DNA of 64,000 bases from Bradysia coprophila (taxonomy: Eukaryota; Arthropoda; Insecta; Diptera; Sciaridae): the NCBI RefSeq assembly GCF_014529535.1, contig NW_023503972.1, positions 2,914,001 to 2,978,000 of the forward strand. The letters are read 5' to 3'. Shown in pieces: positions 12,227 to 25,218 of the stretch. How positions within the stretch are numbered: the first letter of the stretch is position 1; the number at the start of each line of letters is the position of its first letter. The notes below the pieces were generated by a model that was not told the origin of the DNA, did no database searches, and was given only the letters and a program-made list of their open reading frames with translations. A program made the position numbers and the translations under genes.

Positions 12227-12354
12227 ATAGCCAATCCTGGCAGGGTAGACTATTCGAACGCTCAAAAAATGGTGGAATAAAATTTCGCGCGCGCGAAATT
12301 TTATTCCACCATTTTTTGAGCGTTCGAATAGTCTACCCTGCCAGGATTGGCTAT
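12227..12354. repeat. perfect 128-bp palindrome
   Basis: Arms 12227-12290 and 12291-12354 are exact reverse complements with no loop, centred on CGCGC|GCGCG. The arms carry the GACTATTCG unit start of the neighbouring array and a GAGCGTTCG variant of its core, so the palindrome probably arose from the array by inversion. I checked every base of the 60-base inner arms. Confidence 0.97.
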
Positions 12355-12507
12355 TCGACCGCGCGGACGAATAGTATGGACTGGTAGAACTGGCTATTTG
12401 ACCGCGCGGTCAAATAGTCTTCACTGTTAGAATTGGCTATTCGCCCGCTAGCGGTCAAATAGTCTTCTCTATATGGATTGGCTATTCGCCCGCGCGGTCG
12501 AATAGCA
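12349..12507. repeat. right array of palindromic 43-45 bp units
   Basis: Units begin at 12349, 12392, 12435 and 12480, each with the GACCGCGCGGTC-type palindromic core. In reverse complement the order of unit and spacer matches the left array (for example ..CAAATAGCCAGTTCT), so the two arrays form inverted termini. Confidence 0.88.
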
Positions 12508-12522
12508 TCACTCTTTTATATT

Positions 12523-15500
12523 TTGCTGACAAAAAAAATCGTATTCTGGTTTTCTTGGAAAAGATAAACTATTTTTATCATCGCACAAGTCGCATGCATT
12601 CGGTATCTTAGATTGTGGATTCAGATTAGGTTTAAATGCGGGCAAGACAATGACGATTTTAAATGGAATGTTGGTGGTGATTTTGAGCTTTTTTATATTT
12701 TAGTTCAACAAAATGGTAAATCCAATTCAGCGAGAGATCAATGTTTCTAAAAATGACCATTCAGGAAAATATGAAAACCTTCTCGTACCGGAGGAGATAT
12801 GTTTTAATTCAGAGGTTCAATATTCTCTCCATCTATCAGTCTGCACAATTAAATTATCAAAAATTTCGTAATTTCGTTCAGTTGTAGTCGAGACATTACG
12901 AAAACGTTTTTTGCGACTTTAGTCGCCATTTGAATAACTCTTTTGCTGAGTTTCGAAGTGTTCCAACATTTCGATCGATAATTCGTTAAGCGAATTCATC
13001 AGATTCATGAGAATATAAATTTATGGAAATTCGTCTACTGCATAAAGGAAATGAAATATCTCGCTTGTGCCACAATTTTCATTTTTGTATTAGCAATGAA
13101 AAGTCTGAGTTTTAAAAAATTTCGTCTTCTTCGAACATTGAAATTATCGACGTCTTTGCGATATTTTTTGGTAGAAAATATTGCGTGGATGATATTTCGA
13201 CAGAGTAACATCAATCAGAGTCTAGAATCGTGATACATTTGATCACGGCCTCAATTCTCATACGTTCGTGTCTCTAAGAATTCGTAACTTGACAGTTCTT
13301 ATGAAATCTTATGCATGCAACTGTTACGAAAATTCGAGAATTGATGCCCAGACTCTGGTTTCACAAATTTAGCGCATAAAATCAACACACTGAATGCACT
13401 GAAGACATTGAACGGAAAAAAGATTTTACGATTTCTATGAGCACAACCAATAAAATATTTTCGTAAACTACGACACATTCTTGAGTCACCTGGATGGTGT
13501 TACTCAACCAAATTAATTTTTACTTCAATGAACACCTAGAAAACTTGTATCTCGGTAAAGAAAATCATATTGCAGTTTGAACTACCGGACAATTTTAGTC
13601 AACGAGGGTTTTGCACAATTAATATGAAAATAGAACACAGCACATTTTGAGTTAATGAACGTCGAGAGAGAAAATAAAACGGCACAAGCACAGTGAAATG
13701 GTTGCACGGTTGCACTTCAGGTAATAAAAAGGTGAAAGCGGTTGAAAAAGAAAAGTTTTTCCGAGAAATTTCTTTTGTCTTACGGAACACAAAATTTGAA
13801 CAATTTTTTCCGTGGTAAAATGTGAAGATTGAAATTGCAACAATCTTGAGTCGCAAGGATAGTTGCAACAGAAAACTCATAATTTAAATTACTTTAAGTT
13901 GAAACACAAGCACAAATGATAAACCGGCTGTTAGATGAAAATCATTTTCTGCTTCGAATGATTAACCAAACGAAGAACAAAAAATATCGGGCGCATCACA
14001 TGATTGAGATAAAAAAAAAATAATTCTTTTGGCTTAATGTTGAAGAAGAACAAGTAAAATTCAAAATCCTTACTGAATTTCATGTCTGTATCCGAACGTT
14101 GAACATTTTCCAATTTATTCTTCAGCAATCGTGGGTCACACAGATCGACAATCTTACTAAAAACCTTCGTCGCAATAAATTTCCGTGCGGATATTCTTAT
14201 GTAAAAACCGTACAGCGCGATCTTCACAATCAAATTTACTGCAATTCCCGTGTGTAAATTATACAACAATTAGCACTGTGGAGCCATTCATCCGAATTTC
14301 GAACAATGGGATTAAATATTTACTGGCTGGACAATTTTGCACAATTTCAATGGATTTATCGCACTGTTCCTCACTAATTTTTTGTGTGTAATCCGTTGGG
14401 CACCACCCCGTTCTTTTTAATTTTCTTTTTTTTTAGCGTAAAAAAAGGAAATTTTCAATTCGTTTCACATTACATTATTTTGTCGTATATTTTAGTAGGT
14501 ATAACACTGAATGGGAATTAATATAAAGTGAGGCCTGGGCCTCCAATATTTTCCGGGAAATTTTTTATTTTAAAATCACTTTGGTGGTGCAGCACACGTA
14601 AATTCACTAATCGAATCATCCAGTCGCATTAAATATGTCACAAGAAAAATTGAATTGAATTTCCTTTTGCCGTTTTCCTTTTTTTAAATTCGATTTTATG
14701 AGCACGGGTTTTTTTTACCGTAACGCTTTTCCGACTGAGTTTTTGTTCCTGTGTAGTAAATAAAATGGTGAAATACGATCGCGCAACGAATAAAGTTTGA
14801 ACTCGCGTTATATATGCATATAAATGAAAGTTAAAAAGTAAATATAGTCTCAATATGCCAAAATAAAATACTGTACACGGGACACACGACTATAAAACGT
14901 CTGTTTTTTTCCTTCATCTAATTTTTTTCGTATTGTACGGTACGCGAATGAGACGGGTAAAATCGGTGAATTAGTTGATCGAAAAACTGAACCGCGGGCA
15001 CTCAAGAAAAACTATTTTATTTTTCGCAAATCTGTGAACTATAGAAAAATTACGTGAAATGCAAGAGCTCTGAAGTTACGTTCTATAGTTTTTCGCGGCC
15101 ATCTTCTTTATTCATGCGCGCTTATACGAGACATACGTTGCGCTCTCCATGAACGTGTATAAGTGCGTTTTTCTCTAGTACGTTGTTGTTTTCTATATAC
15201 TCCAACATGACCGTTTGTTACAAGACGTACGGCGTTCACGTTATTATGTTGGTATTAACACGGTGTGTGGAATTTTACTTGAAATTAATATATTCGCAAT
15301 TTTTCAATTATTTTCAGTCAATGTATCAATGATGGTGATGATAAGGCGCTTGCTTTTTTCATAAAGAATTTTATTCGTCAGCATAGGCACCCATTTTTCC
15401 ATTAATTTTTCATAATTAAATGAAAATGTGCTCATTACAATCGGTATGTCATTCCGTACACGTTGATGTAGTCACAGAAATTTACGGTAGGGGCACTTTG

Positions 15501-15727
15501 ACATACATCCGAGCGGTTACAATGAGAGATCATTTTGTTGAATCTGTGGAAATTTTAATGATGATTGAAGTGCATGTATTATATTAGTAAATTTATGCTC
15601 TAAAGCTGTTGTTCAAAGTCCAGTAGATAAATAAGCTGCAGTTTCACATATGGGCATGGGTAAGTAATAAATGCAATCGCTCAAGTAATCTTGTTCAGCC
15701 TTTGTTAGGCTTTGTAGCACTATCACC
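12523..15727. other. non-coding AT-rich stretch
   Basis: Frames of up to 112 codons (for example 13931-14269 minus) are low-complexity or basic without domain motifs. A short inverted pair, ACTATAGAA and TTCTATAGT, lies at about 15039 and 15082. No gene is called. Confidence 0.35.
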
Positions 15728-15885
15728 TTTGACAACACGAACGACTACGATTTCATCCACAGAGATGAAACGTCAACCAATTTCTTTGCAAATTTTCGTT
15801 AAAATTTTCGTCAATCTGAAAGTTGAGGTTAAGTTGCCTTCTGTGGTTGAAATTTGACATTTCGAAATGACCTTGGAACAAACCT
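15728..15885. mobile_element. GGTTTGTTCCAAG-family element, partial copy
   Basis: This copy shares TTTGACAACACGAACGACTACG near its start, GAGGTTAAG in the middle and CCTTGGAACAAACCT at its end with the fuller element at 40241-40432. The left terminal repeat is missing or diverged here. Confidence 0.65.
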
Positions 15886-16112
15886 AATGTCTCAGTGGTA
15901 GAAGTTTACAGCTTAGATGTGCAGTATAGTATAAAACAGTGCTTGAGTTGTTAAAAATGTTTTAGGCGTAGTATTTTGGCCATCATGTTCAAAAAGAAAA
16001 ATTCTTACAGAATCTGCAACTGGGCACTGATTCTGGCCTTCCCAAAGTTAATTGCCTTGGCTAGGTTTGGTATTTATTTTTTGCATACTTTAAGTTGAGC
16101 GCAGTATTGTTC

Positions 16113-16200
16113 CAATAGTTATTTGTGTACCTGTTTTGGAGTATTGATTTTAGGTATTTCGCGAATTGTAGGCCGAACGAAGTGATGTCTACGAGTGAAT
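16113..16200 (+). mobile_element. fragment of the TTTGTGTACCTGTTTTGG foldback family
   Basis: ATTTGTGTACCTGTTTTGG, then GATTTTAGG, then GTAGGCCGAACGAAGTGA match the first half of the elements at 58009-58203 and 58699-58893. The second half has diverged or is lost. It is an older copy of the same family. Confidence 0.7.
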
Positions 16201-19200
16201 GTGTCAAATATTTTGTAAGCCCCAACTTCGACAACACTCAAATATTTATGAGGTTATGTCTCAATGGATGACATTTAACATTTCCTATCGCCATTGAATG
16301 CATGAGAATCGATGTCCCCATATGCAACATGTCGAATACCATTAAAACTGACTTCAGAATTCTTGCACACCAGCCCAACTGTATAACCGCTGTTAACAGT
16401 GGCATAATATATAAACCCTACCCATATTTTCCAAAATGGCCTGGAATTCGTTCCGAGGTTTTTCTTCATAGAATTCTGTATTCCTTTCGCAGCAATACAA
16501 GAACCGTATACTATACACAATCACATGTTCTCATTCCTATATGACATTTAGAAACTCATTCAAACAAGAAAATTGGAAACGTGTAATTCTTTTCGAAGCC
16601 ATAATATGTTTGGTATAACGAATGACGGTATGAATGTAATGTTATATATGTAAAAATTGAAGAGAGAGAGAGAGAGACATTCCATCTTTGATTTAGGCGC
16701 CCACATCGGTATCATATAATGTCGTATGTCGTTGATTGTAAGTAATGTGTGTAAGGTTACAGCTCTACAATTGACTGAATTTGGACCGTTTTTAATGTAC
16801 TTAATTATTCGATTTTTGCATTCCGATCGACGATATGTAAATCAATAAATTTTCTCGACATTTTGAAGAGAATGTTTATTGTTTTTTTCAGAAAACAAAT
16901 CAATTGATTTTGGTAAATAAGAAAATTGAAATTGCGAATTACGAACGCGGAAAAACAACAATTGCATAGCACTGTTTCTAGCACGAACAATCATTTCTCC
17001 AACGTCAAAAAGCCTCATAATTGCTTGTTGGTTGTTTTGCTGTGAAGCAGAGCTGTGACAATTGTAATCAAATTTTATCGTGTGGCATAATCAATTGAGT
17101 TTGATCGTTTTGCCAAATAATGCTATTACAGTGCATACAAGAAAACCTTACCTGACAAAACGAAGTTCATGACAATTTGGAATAAATTTGAGAAATGTCA
17201 TCGTCGCCACAGTGTGGAATTTCTTAAAAAATTTGACATTTCATACAAGTACACATATGTGAATTCATAGACAATTAAAGCTGGGGTTTGTGAACCGTCA
17301 CGTTATACCTCAAAAAGTGTTAGACGAAATGCCTAATTTTTTTTTAAATTCCGCACTGTGCTCCGGGTCTTTCAGCGAATATTTTAGATTTCTGCAAGTA
17401 TACATGCATGACATACTCGTAAGTAAGTATGTAAGTAAGTATAAGTCGATGCACTTCAAGCATTAGTGGTACTCTAACTATGGTACTGAAACTGGACAGT
17501 GCATCAAACAAATTTTGACAATGTAAAAAAACGGACAAATTTTGCATATAAAATAGTACTCTATTTGGCAACTGTCTTTTGTAGCATTTTTGCTTGAAGT
17601 GCTTTGGCGCCGTATATAAGTGTACAATTTTTTGTTTTTTTTAATTTTGATATGAATTCATTTACAACTCACGGAGCCGTGTATACGTATATTATATACT
17701 AAACGCTTCGTTTTATATTATTTGACAATATTTATATTTCTCTCTGTCGATTTTTTTTTCGTATAATAAAAATATGAAGAGTTCTTTCTTGTCAGGTTCA
17801 TTATCTTAAGACGTGTTTAAGGTGGGTAAACATTTGCTAATTACACTTTTTTTCTCGTAAACTTCAGTCAGAAATATTTTAAAAATTGCAAACGAGAACT
17901 GACAGTAGAGAAATTTTTTGTTTAGAATTTTCTAGCTCAATTTAATTTGGCGAACTATGAGTCAATGCGCTAATAGAACAGGTTTGGTTGCAGCAAATTT
18001 TTCTATTTTTAAAACAAGGATTCGGAAATTCTGTTTGTTCATAATGACCTTTAGAGTAAATAGCAGTGTCACTTAATACAATACGTATCTTAGAACTTGT
18101 AAGAGCTGCGGTACGAAACCGCTCTGCTATTGAAATCAAGGTTCTGAACTTTGATTGAAATATATTTAAACCAAAGAGGTACAAGATTTGCCACCTAGAT
18201 AATATAGTTACTTTAAACAAAAGAAGTAGCCGATTCGATCGTTACCGGCTTTTTCCATATATAAATTTCGTCATATATGAGTTGAGTCATAGCACTGTCA
18301 AGCACCGAAGCTGACTTTGACATCACTCAATTAGAAAGCCAAACACACACCTGTTGACTATTTAAAAAAAAAAAAAAATTATAGCCATTGTATGAAAAAG
18401 AATAGCCAACTGACAGTGCGTTGGTTGAGTCATTTTGCATCAAAAATGAGGTGTCACCATTATATACAATGTATTCTGGTTTATTGCTTGCTCCATGCTA
18501 CAGTTGAACATCACGAAGAAATTCACGTTAAATTAACCGTGTTCAAAATTCCTTTTATGTAATGGAGTATTTTCCTAAAGGACAAACTGCTATGTAATGA
18601 TCAACTTTCGTATTAGTATCAAAACATTTTCTTGCATTACTTTCAAGACATATTTCGCTGCATAAGAACCTATTACCAGTGATGCAAGTGCTGCCTATCT
18701 CTACCACAAATAACACACGTTTTCTACTTTTTTTTATCCGTTTCCATACAATTATGCCCAAACATTAGCAAATCATATAAATCATCTCCCGTTCCCGTTC
18801 CTCAAAATTGAGAAATTCGAATCAAAGTGGTTTTGGATTATTAATATTTAACAGCTCTCCTTACAACAATGTCTTCAGAGTGTTCAGATCTCAGTCAGGT
18901 GGAACCCACTTTACCACAGTATTTATACATTCGAACAACGCATCATGCTGTTCACATGCGGTTTACCTAACTAAATTTCTGATTCAAGCAATTGAACATG
19001 TACATAACAACACTTTGCTCGACTGCTCAATCTTCAATAAAAAAAAATTGAAGCCAACCAATAAACCATTCTATTGCTAAGAAGATTCAAGAATGTTATG
19101 TACGACGAATTGTCGTTGAATACTCATAATAATGCCAAGTATAGTCGAAAACAAAATGGCCTTGAACATGTCATATCCATTTAAATGTTAGCCATGTATA

Positions 19201-19562
19201 CGTACAATAATATCCATTAATGAATAACAAGAGAAATAAAATGGATTTCGTTTTCTCTTTGTTATTTTTTTTAATGTTATTCGCTTCGAACATAAAAAGC
19301 ACTTTTGTTCAAATGGTATGCAGTTGTAACAATACAAAATAAGCAATATTGAGGAAATGAATTACGCAATCCATGCACTACTATTATGATTCTTACGAGC
19401 AGTACACGAAAATCTGTAAAATACTGAGCCTTCAATGCTTTTGTAATGTATCCCAAGATTTTTCATCATTTAGGGATTCAAGGGGTTGCATCGCCTGGAG
19501 ATCTATTTTTGTTATTCTAAGAACCAAACTAAACTAAGCCGAAGCCAACAACCATGTCGACA
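16201..19562. other. non-coding stretch with microsatellites
   Basis: A (GA)n tract lies at about 16660-16678 and a GTAA-rich tract at about 17420-17445. The segment near 17478-17565 (ACTGGACAGTG.ATCAAACAAA) resembles 36228-36290, so it is a dispersed repeat fragment. No gene recognised. Confidence 0.4.
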
Positions 19563-19788
19563 GTATAATTGTGACAGTTGGGATCAAAAGTCAGTCTATA
19601 CCATCTGTCAAAGTGACGTTTAAAACGTCAAATGATTTTTTTTTATGTGAAATGATCACAAAATCGGCAATTTTTTCTTAATTCTACTCCACTAATTGCA
19701 TTGAGGAAAAATAAAATGTTTGACATTTTAAACGTCACATTGACAGATGGAATGGACCGACTTTTGATACCAACTGTCACAATTATAC
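19563..19788. repeat. foldback element with about 80-bp arms
   Basis: Arms 19563-19645 and 19706-19788 are inverted copies with scattered mismatches, sharing GTATAATTGTGACAGTTGG and CCATCTGTCAA.GTGACGTTT. It has MITE-like size and structure. No target duplication was identified. Confidence 0.85.
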
Positions 19789-22700
19789 GGTCTCTTACTT
19801 CTTTCGATCCAACACTTTCTGGACTGAGCACAATTTATACGAAATCTTTTACATCATTTTTTTTGGATATGCGTTTTGCTATATATACGATGGCATTTGC
19901 CGGATCTCATCGTTCATTTTTTCTCGTCGCTATCGACATCACAGATATTTTTCACCATAGCTTTCTGAAGCGTGTATAATACTGCTAATTTAGAAGTGAT
20001 AAATTAACCAGTAACGCCAATACACTCTCTAGCAAACATACTTCATTTTGACGCTGTCAAAATACCAACTTATTCCTTTGTTTGTTCATGCACTGTTGAC
20101 TAATTTCTAATTTTAAATGTAAAATGTAAAGGCTGTGTTGTAATTTGCCACCTTAATAGATGAAGTTAGGTTGCTAGAGAGGGTATTGGTGACAGTTTTC
20201 TTTGCCAATGTTGAAGATTTTCGACAATTTTAACGAATTTTCGCGATATTTGCTAGTCGTTTGAGAAAATATTTCGTATATTGTCTGGGATTACCTGAAT
20301 CGGATTTATCAACACTAACCTGAAATCCGAAAGTTACCGGAATCTGAAGTGAGTTTTTCTATGTTCAGATTTGCTATCCCCTGAACCAGACGTGAAAAAA
20401 TTCAGATTCAGATTCAGACTCTAGTGAAAACGTACTGACCTTCACCTTCGGTGTGGAAAAGTCCACTTTCTTTACTGAAATCAAACTTTTTCTCAAACAT
20501 AAGCAATTTCAAAACATCGTATGTAAAAGTGATCACATATCACTCTCCACGGCCTTGTCGCGAAAGAAAGAAAATCCGAAAACGAATCATATAAATAGCG
20601 CAATAGCTACTCCATGGAAACTTCTCTATAATCTTTCAATTATTGTACAAAATACAAATTCTGATTTGTCTACGCACTTGAATCTGAATTCTGTGTAGAA
20701 CTAATGTACTCTTTCTCTTGTATTATATTTATATACAATAGAGATGGTACATAGGACCTATAAATTACATAAAAATGCATGTACGACGTGTATACAACAC
20801 CGAAATAAAATGATTACAAACTTACATTATCTACGCAAATGTTATATTATTTTCTCGTGTTGTGTATTATACTATCCTGGTGTACTACGGAGAAACAATG
20901 TTGGTATCATGTTCAGTTTATTTATGCTGGAAATTGGTAGTCTCCGTAGTCTCACAGACATGTGATTATAATGCTGTATAGAGGTGCTATCTCTACATAA
21001 ATTTTCGTTTATATAATGTGTAACCTCTGGAATACATATCTTTTGTTTGTCGTAAATATAAACTAGTTAAATTTAAATGAGGATGTATATTAGGCGAAAT
21101 TTTGATGTAACATGAGGTGAATGCATTTTTATCATAGGTATTAATAACAACGAACCATGATGCTGGATACGTGTGTTGTAGTTCCATTCAAACATTTCGA
21201 TTCAATTAACTGAAAGTACATTTGTCAGTTGTTTGACGGCCATTCACTTCGTTAACATTATTCAAACGAAGTGGACAATTAGGTTGGCATATTTTCCAGA
21301 CATGGCTTTTCATGCGGAAAATTCATTGTTACGAATAAATGTTCATGTTTCCCTTACCATCATCTAAATTTTTTTTTATTACCTATAATATGGCGAGGCA
21401 TAATTGACGAGTGGCGAGTGGATGTCCTTTATTTGGAGCCATCTAAATTCTTGGCCTGGCATATTAGTCCCACTATATCTAAGCTCCTCCTTTGAAAGAA
21501 AAAATCGCTTGAGAGCCACTGTGTGAAAGAATTTTCTTTCATGTACGTACAGCAGTGCGATCAAAGCAGTGTGTAAATTGATTTTCAAATTCGCACTCGT
21601 GCGTAAAAAATCAGGTTTGCGTTGCTGTACATTTTGCTTTATAAGACTTTATTAGACAGTACCCGTCGCTTATATTTTGCAGTCACTGTCGATGTCACTG
21701 TCAGGTGCAGGAGCGCTTGTCTCGCAGAGTTTTTTTTGTCTGTCGTAGCAAATACTAAAATAATGTAACTAAAAAATCATCCAAAAAAGTCTTGCAGTGA
21801 CTTCCTGCAGAGCGCTTCTTCTAGAATTAACATAGAAAATATTTGGAGGCTGATGGTGTTAGAATCAAGGTTGTTTAGTGTTGGGGCGGTCATACAGATC
21901 GACATTTTATTAGATACACCACTTCCATCACTGAAGGTGAATTTTTTTGTATGAAAAACCGCTATATTATCGTCAAGTATGATGTGTTACTCGCGTGCCT
22001 GCAACCAGAAAAAGAAAATTCATACAATACACCGGGTATGTGTAAAATTCGTCGGGAAGTCGGAATATACTTCATTAACGTATGTGATACACGGACAATA
22101 TTTTTTATACGTGGAACACGTTGAAAGCGTAGTTACGTATTTCGATTGTCAGATTTTAATATTCATGCGTGACGTATTGTGGTGATATACGTGGAATATG
22201 AATAACTTACGAGTGGGACGGAAGTTAAACGCACATCACGTATGTTAAACGTATATAGTGGATGTTAGTCTTAGACATTGGATTTGTATCATATTTATAT
22301 TTCTCAACACGTTGTAGTTATAGTAAATCAGAAAAATTCTCGTCAAAATACTTTCATTTTTTATTAAGTAATTTCATTTCGTAATCATATCAGAAAGTTG
22401 TTTAAGTTGAATTTATCTATAATTGATTATCCAGTATTTTGATAATCCAAGTCCACAACTATATTGCCATCAAGTCGAAGCTAATTACGCGTGCTTTATG
22501 AACTTAAATTCAGTTATGTTAAAAACCGACATATCACCATTATTGTGCGTTACATTATAACATGCTCTGTGTAACTTATACGCCACACACGTTTATGGCT
22601 TTCAAAGTACGCTTCAACAATAAGAAATGTCAACCACCACAACTGCACTGCAACATTAGAAAGATCGTTGGCTCATGATCGAGATGTCTCCGGTTCAACT

Positions 22701-24617
22701 CCCAAAGAAGTCAATTTTTAATTTAAAGTATTTGTTACCAATAACTGCTAAAATGTATAACAACTACTATAAACTGGTTAATATGGTGTAAATCGTAGGT
22801 AAATTCAATAAAATTCATATTTTTAAATCTCTGTCAAAGCGAAATACGTCTCGCACGTATTATATTCGAGCCCGCTGTATAACTACTTTACCACACTTTT
22901 TAACAGGGGGCACGAATGACATACGCCTGGCATGTAAGAAATTTCGCTCAGTGTGAATCTGCGCGATCTCGCCAAAGTTTTCATCCTTGATCAGAATACG
23001 ATCACACAACACACGCAAGTGTACACACATACATCTATCAGAACTTAGAAAGAATCTTTTTGACGTCTGACACACGAGTCAGCTAGGAGCAGTGCTATGC
23101 TTCTTGTTACTCTTCCTCCCTAGTTGTGTAAAAAACTGTTTGCCATCGAGTTCAATCTATCGTAACGAATAATAAGGAGACAAAATTGTCAATTTCGAAA
23201 ACAATGTTCAGAATTCCAATTTCCAATTCTGAAAATATTTTATCCATTCGCCTCTTTAAAAAGAAAAGAACATCACAACAACAGAATAAGCCCATAACGG
23301 GGACTTTGAAAACTAAATCGATGGAGGTATAGAGTAGGTAATATTTCGCTTCTCGCATCGTATATATACATATCTCATACTTCTCTTACCAACATAAAAC
23401 ATCCTCTATATATATGTCACATATATATAATCTCATCATGCAAGAGATATTGAAGTATAATGCTATATATGTGTATACAAAAAATATATGAAGCTGCCTG
23501 CCAGCCGGGGTTATATTTCGTTGTTGCCACGTTTCAAAACACGTTTTTATCTGTACATTTGCTCATTGTTCATGCATGTTCTAAAGTAACAAAAAAAAAC
23601 TTTTTTTTTCTTTTCCATTTGAGATAGGTAGATTGAGGAAACACAGAACATAGGTTATACATTGGTAGTCTAGAAAATATATTCGTTTGATTACAAAACT
23701 GCCTGGCGGCAGAAATAATTTAATATTTTATTATAAATATAATAAAAACGAGAGAATTCTTCATGACTTTTCGATGTAAATTTACGGTTTTACGTTAAAT
23801 TCGACGTATTTTGTTAGAAAAAATGGGATTTTTTTGGGATGTGGAAATTTGTATTTCACCTTTGGTTGTGGCGTGTATTCTGACGAAAATTACATAAATT
23901 GGACAATTTGTATTATTTTGTCATGAGACGTTCGAATTCTATTATTTCCAACTAAATATAAAACAAAGGGGTCTGTTAACTAGCCCCTTAACCTTAGAAC
24001 AACAATTCAATTAGACCGAATCTGTAGCCCAAACAACAGCTATAAGTCCTATGCATAGCTTTACACTATATGTATAACTCTATAGTGCCGAGTTAGGTAT
24101 GGAAATTTTGGCTGAGCCTACAAACCAAAGTTTCCGGAAAATGTTTCCTGGACATGTAGCCTTCGCCCACCACTGCGAAATGTATGAGCCGTAAAGTCAA
24201 TTTTCTTTGACTCCCCAGAAACTTTCAATGGTTCTCGGGAAGAAATAGGCATTTGTTCACTGAGTGGAAGCTGCGTTTCGATTTTGTTTGTGCCACAGGT
24301 CCTCGGGTGACCCGAGAAAATGAAAAAATTTTCCCGAGGTAAACGCAACCTTTTTCACAACAAAGACTTTCAAACTTTCAGCTTTAGTTGAAGGTTGTGA
24401 GTTCGTGTCTCACCCGGGCACATCAAAATTATTATTTCAAATTCGATTCTAGTATTTCTAAAGCTAAAAGTTATAAAGAATTCGTCGCGGAATATAGCGT
24501 TTCTCTAGGAAGACTTTCAAAGTTTCGAATGAGTTGAGAAAATGACTATTTTCTCGCTGTGGCATCATAATAAGCAAAATTTGCAAACATCGTGGCATAA
24601 AACGTTGTATGACTCTC
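19789..24617. other. non-coding AT-rich stretch
   Basis: No gene recognised. GCTAGGAGCAGTGCTATGC at 23082-23100 recurs at 34879-34897 and, inverted, at 39517-39540. A tRNA-like T-arm (GTGAG TTCGTGT CTCAC) occurs at about 24388-24404 and could be a trace of a tRNA-derived SINE, but no A-box or full cloverleaf was found. Confidence 0.35.
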
Positions 24618-24709
24618 GGTACTAAGTACGTTATTAGGCTCATGATGTGGATATGACACACGGTCTGTAGAATCGTGTCATAATTACACATTTAGAGCCT
24701 AATAAAGTA
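24618..24709. repeat. hairpin of the AGGC..CATGATGTG family
   Basis: The arms ACTAAGTACGTTATTAGGCTC and its near inverse GAGCCTAATAAAGTACTT surround a core CATGATGTGGATATGACACA. A related core (AGGCACATGATGTGTATA) lies in the hairpins at about 40590-40700 and, more diverged, at 41000-41100. Confidence 0.6.
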
Positions 24710-25071
24710 CTTCGCACTCGATGTCATAAATAAGTATTATGAAACAAGAATCTTCAATCTTCAAGTAGTTGTTAATGCCACCGAGTGTAATACTGAGTTG
24801 AGGAAAACTTATTTTGCACTCATTTTTGGATGGAATAAAACTGGCTCAAACAACACTGCACACAGACGGTGTAAGTCACGAATTCGTTCGATGAATTGTT
24901 ATTATCCTATTCCATAACTTCATAGATGTCCATTCACTCCGGTCGAAACTGTCGATATTTTTGCCACTTTTAACAATTTACAGGCGACCGGTACAGCTGT
25001 CAAGTCTGATACTTTTTTTTGATCTAAGTATTTTCAACAGATTAACACGTAGGGGATAATGCTCGAGCAGG

Positions 25072-25218
25072 AACTTTAGACACGCCGGAAAGTGCTAAGG
25101 GGGTCGAGGAATACCTCCAAATAAATTTCTAAAAATCAAAAATTTGACTTTCGATTTTTAGAAATTTATTTGGAGGTATTCCTCTACCCCCTTAGCACTT
25201 TCCGGTGTGCCTAAAGTT
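25072..25218. repeat. foldback element with 66-bp arms
   Basis: Arms 25072-25137 and 25152-25218 differ at about three positions and share GTGCTAAGGGGGT and AGGAATACCTCCAAATAAAT. The loop is about 14 bases. High arm identity suggests a recent origin. Confidence 0.92.

Larger units (their letters stand above)
10540..12522. mobile_element. foldback-type transposable element with 9-bp flanking direct repeat
   Basis: Direct repeats TTTTATATT lie at 10540-10548 and 12514-12522. Just inside them the ends are inverted copies: (CG)GAGTGACTATTCGACC on the left, and GAGTGATGCTATTCGACC on the right when read on the minus strand. Each end carries a tandem array of palindromic units of about 43 bp, and the two arrays are in opposite orientation. 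Long termini made of tandem subrepeats and a 9-bp duplication are the hallmark of Drosophila Foldback (FB) elements. The interior holds an inverted duplication of an AT-hook coding fragment, a 130-bp hairpin and a perfect 128-bp palindrome. No transposase was recognised, so it is non-autonomous. Assignment to FB is by architecture only. Confidence 0.7.

Noticed and set aside
10555..12507. CRISPR-like array (palindromic repeats with regular spacing)
   Set aside because: The DNA is from an animal nuclear genome with spliced genes, the spacers are related to each other, and no cas genes are present. The arrays are inverted termini of a foldback element.
22665..22715. tRNA-like sequence with GGTTCAACTCC
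   Set aside because: The B-box matches, but the flanking bases do not form a T-stem and no cloverleaf is possible.
24378..24421. tRNA gene
   Set aside because: Only the T-arm with loop TTCGTGT pairs well. No D-arm, anticodon arm or acceptor stem could be completed. At most it is a SINE trace.
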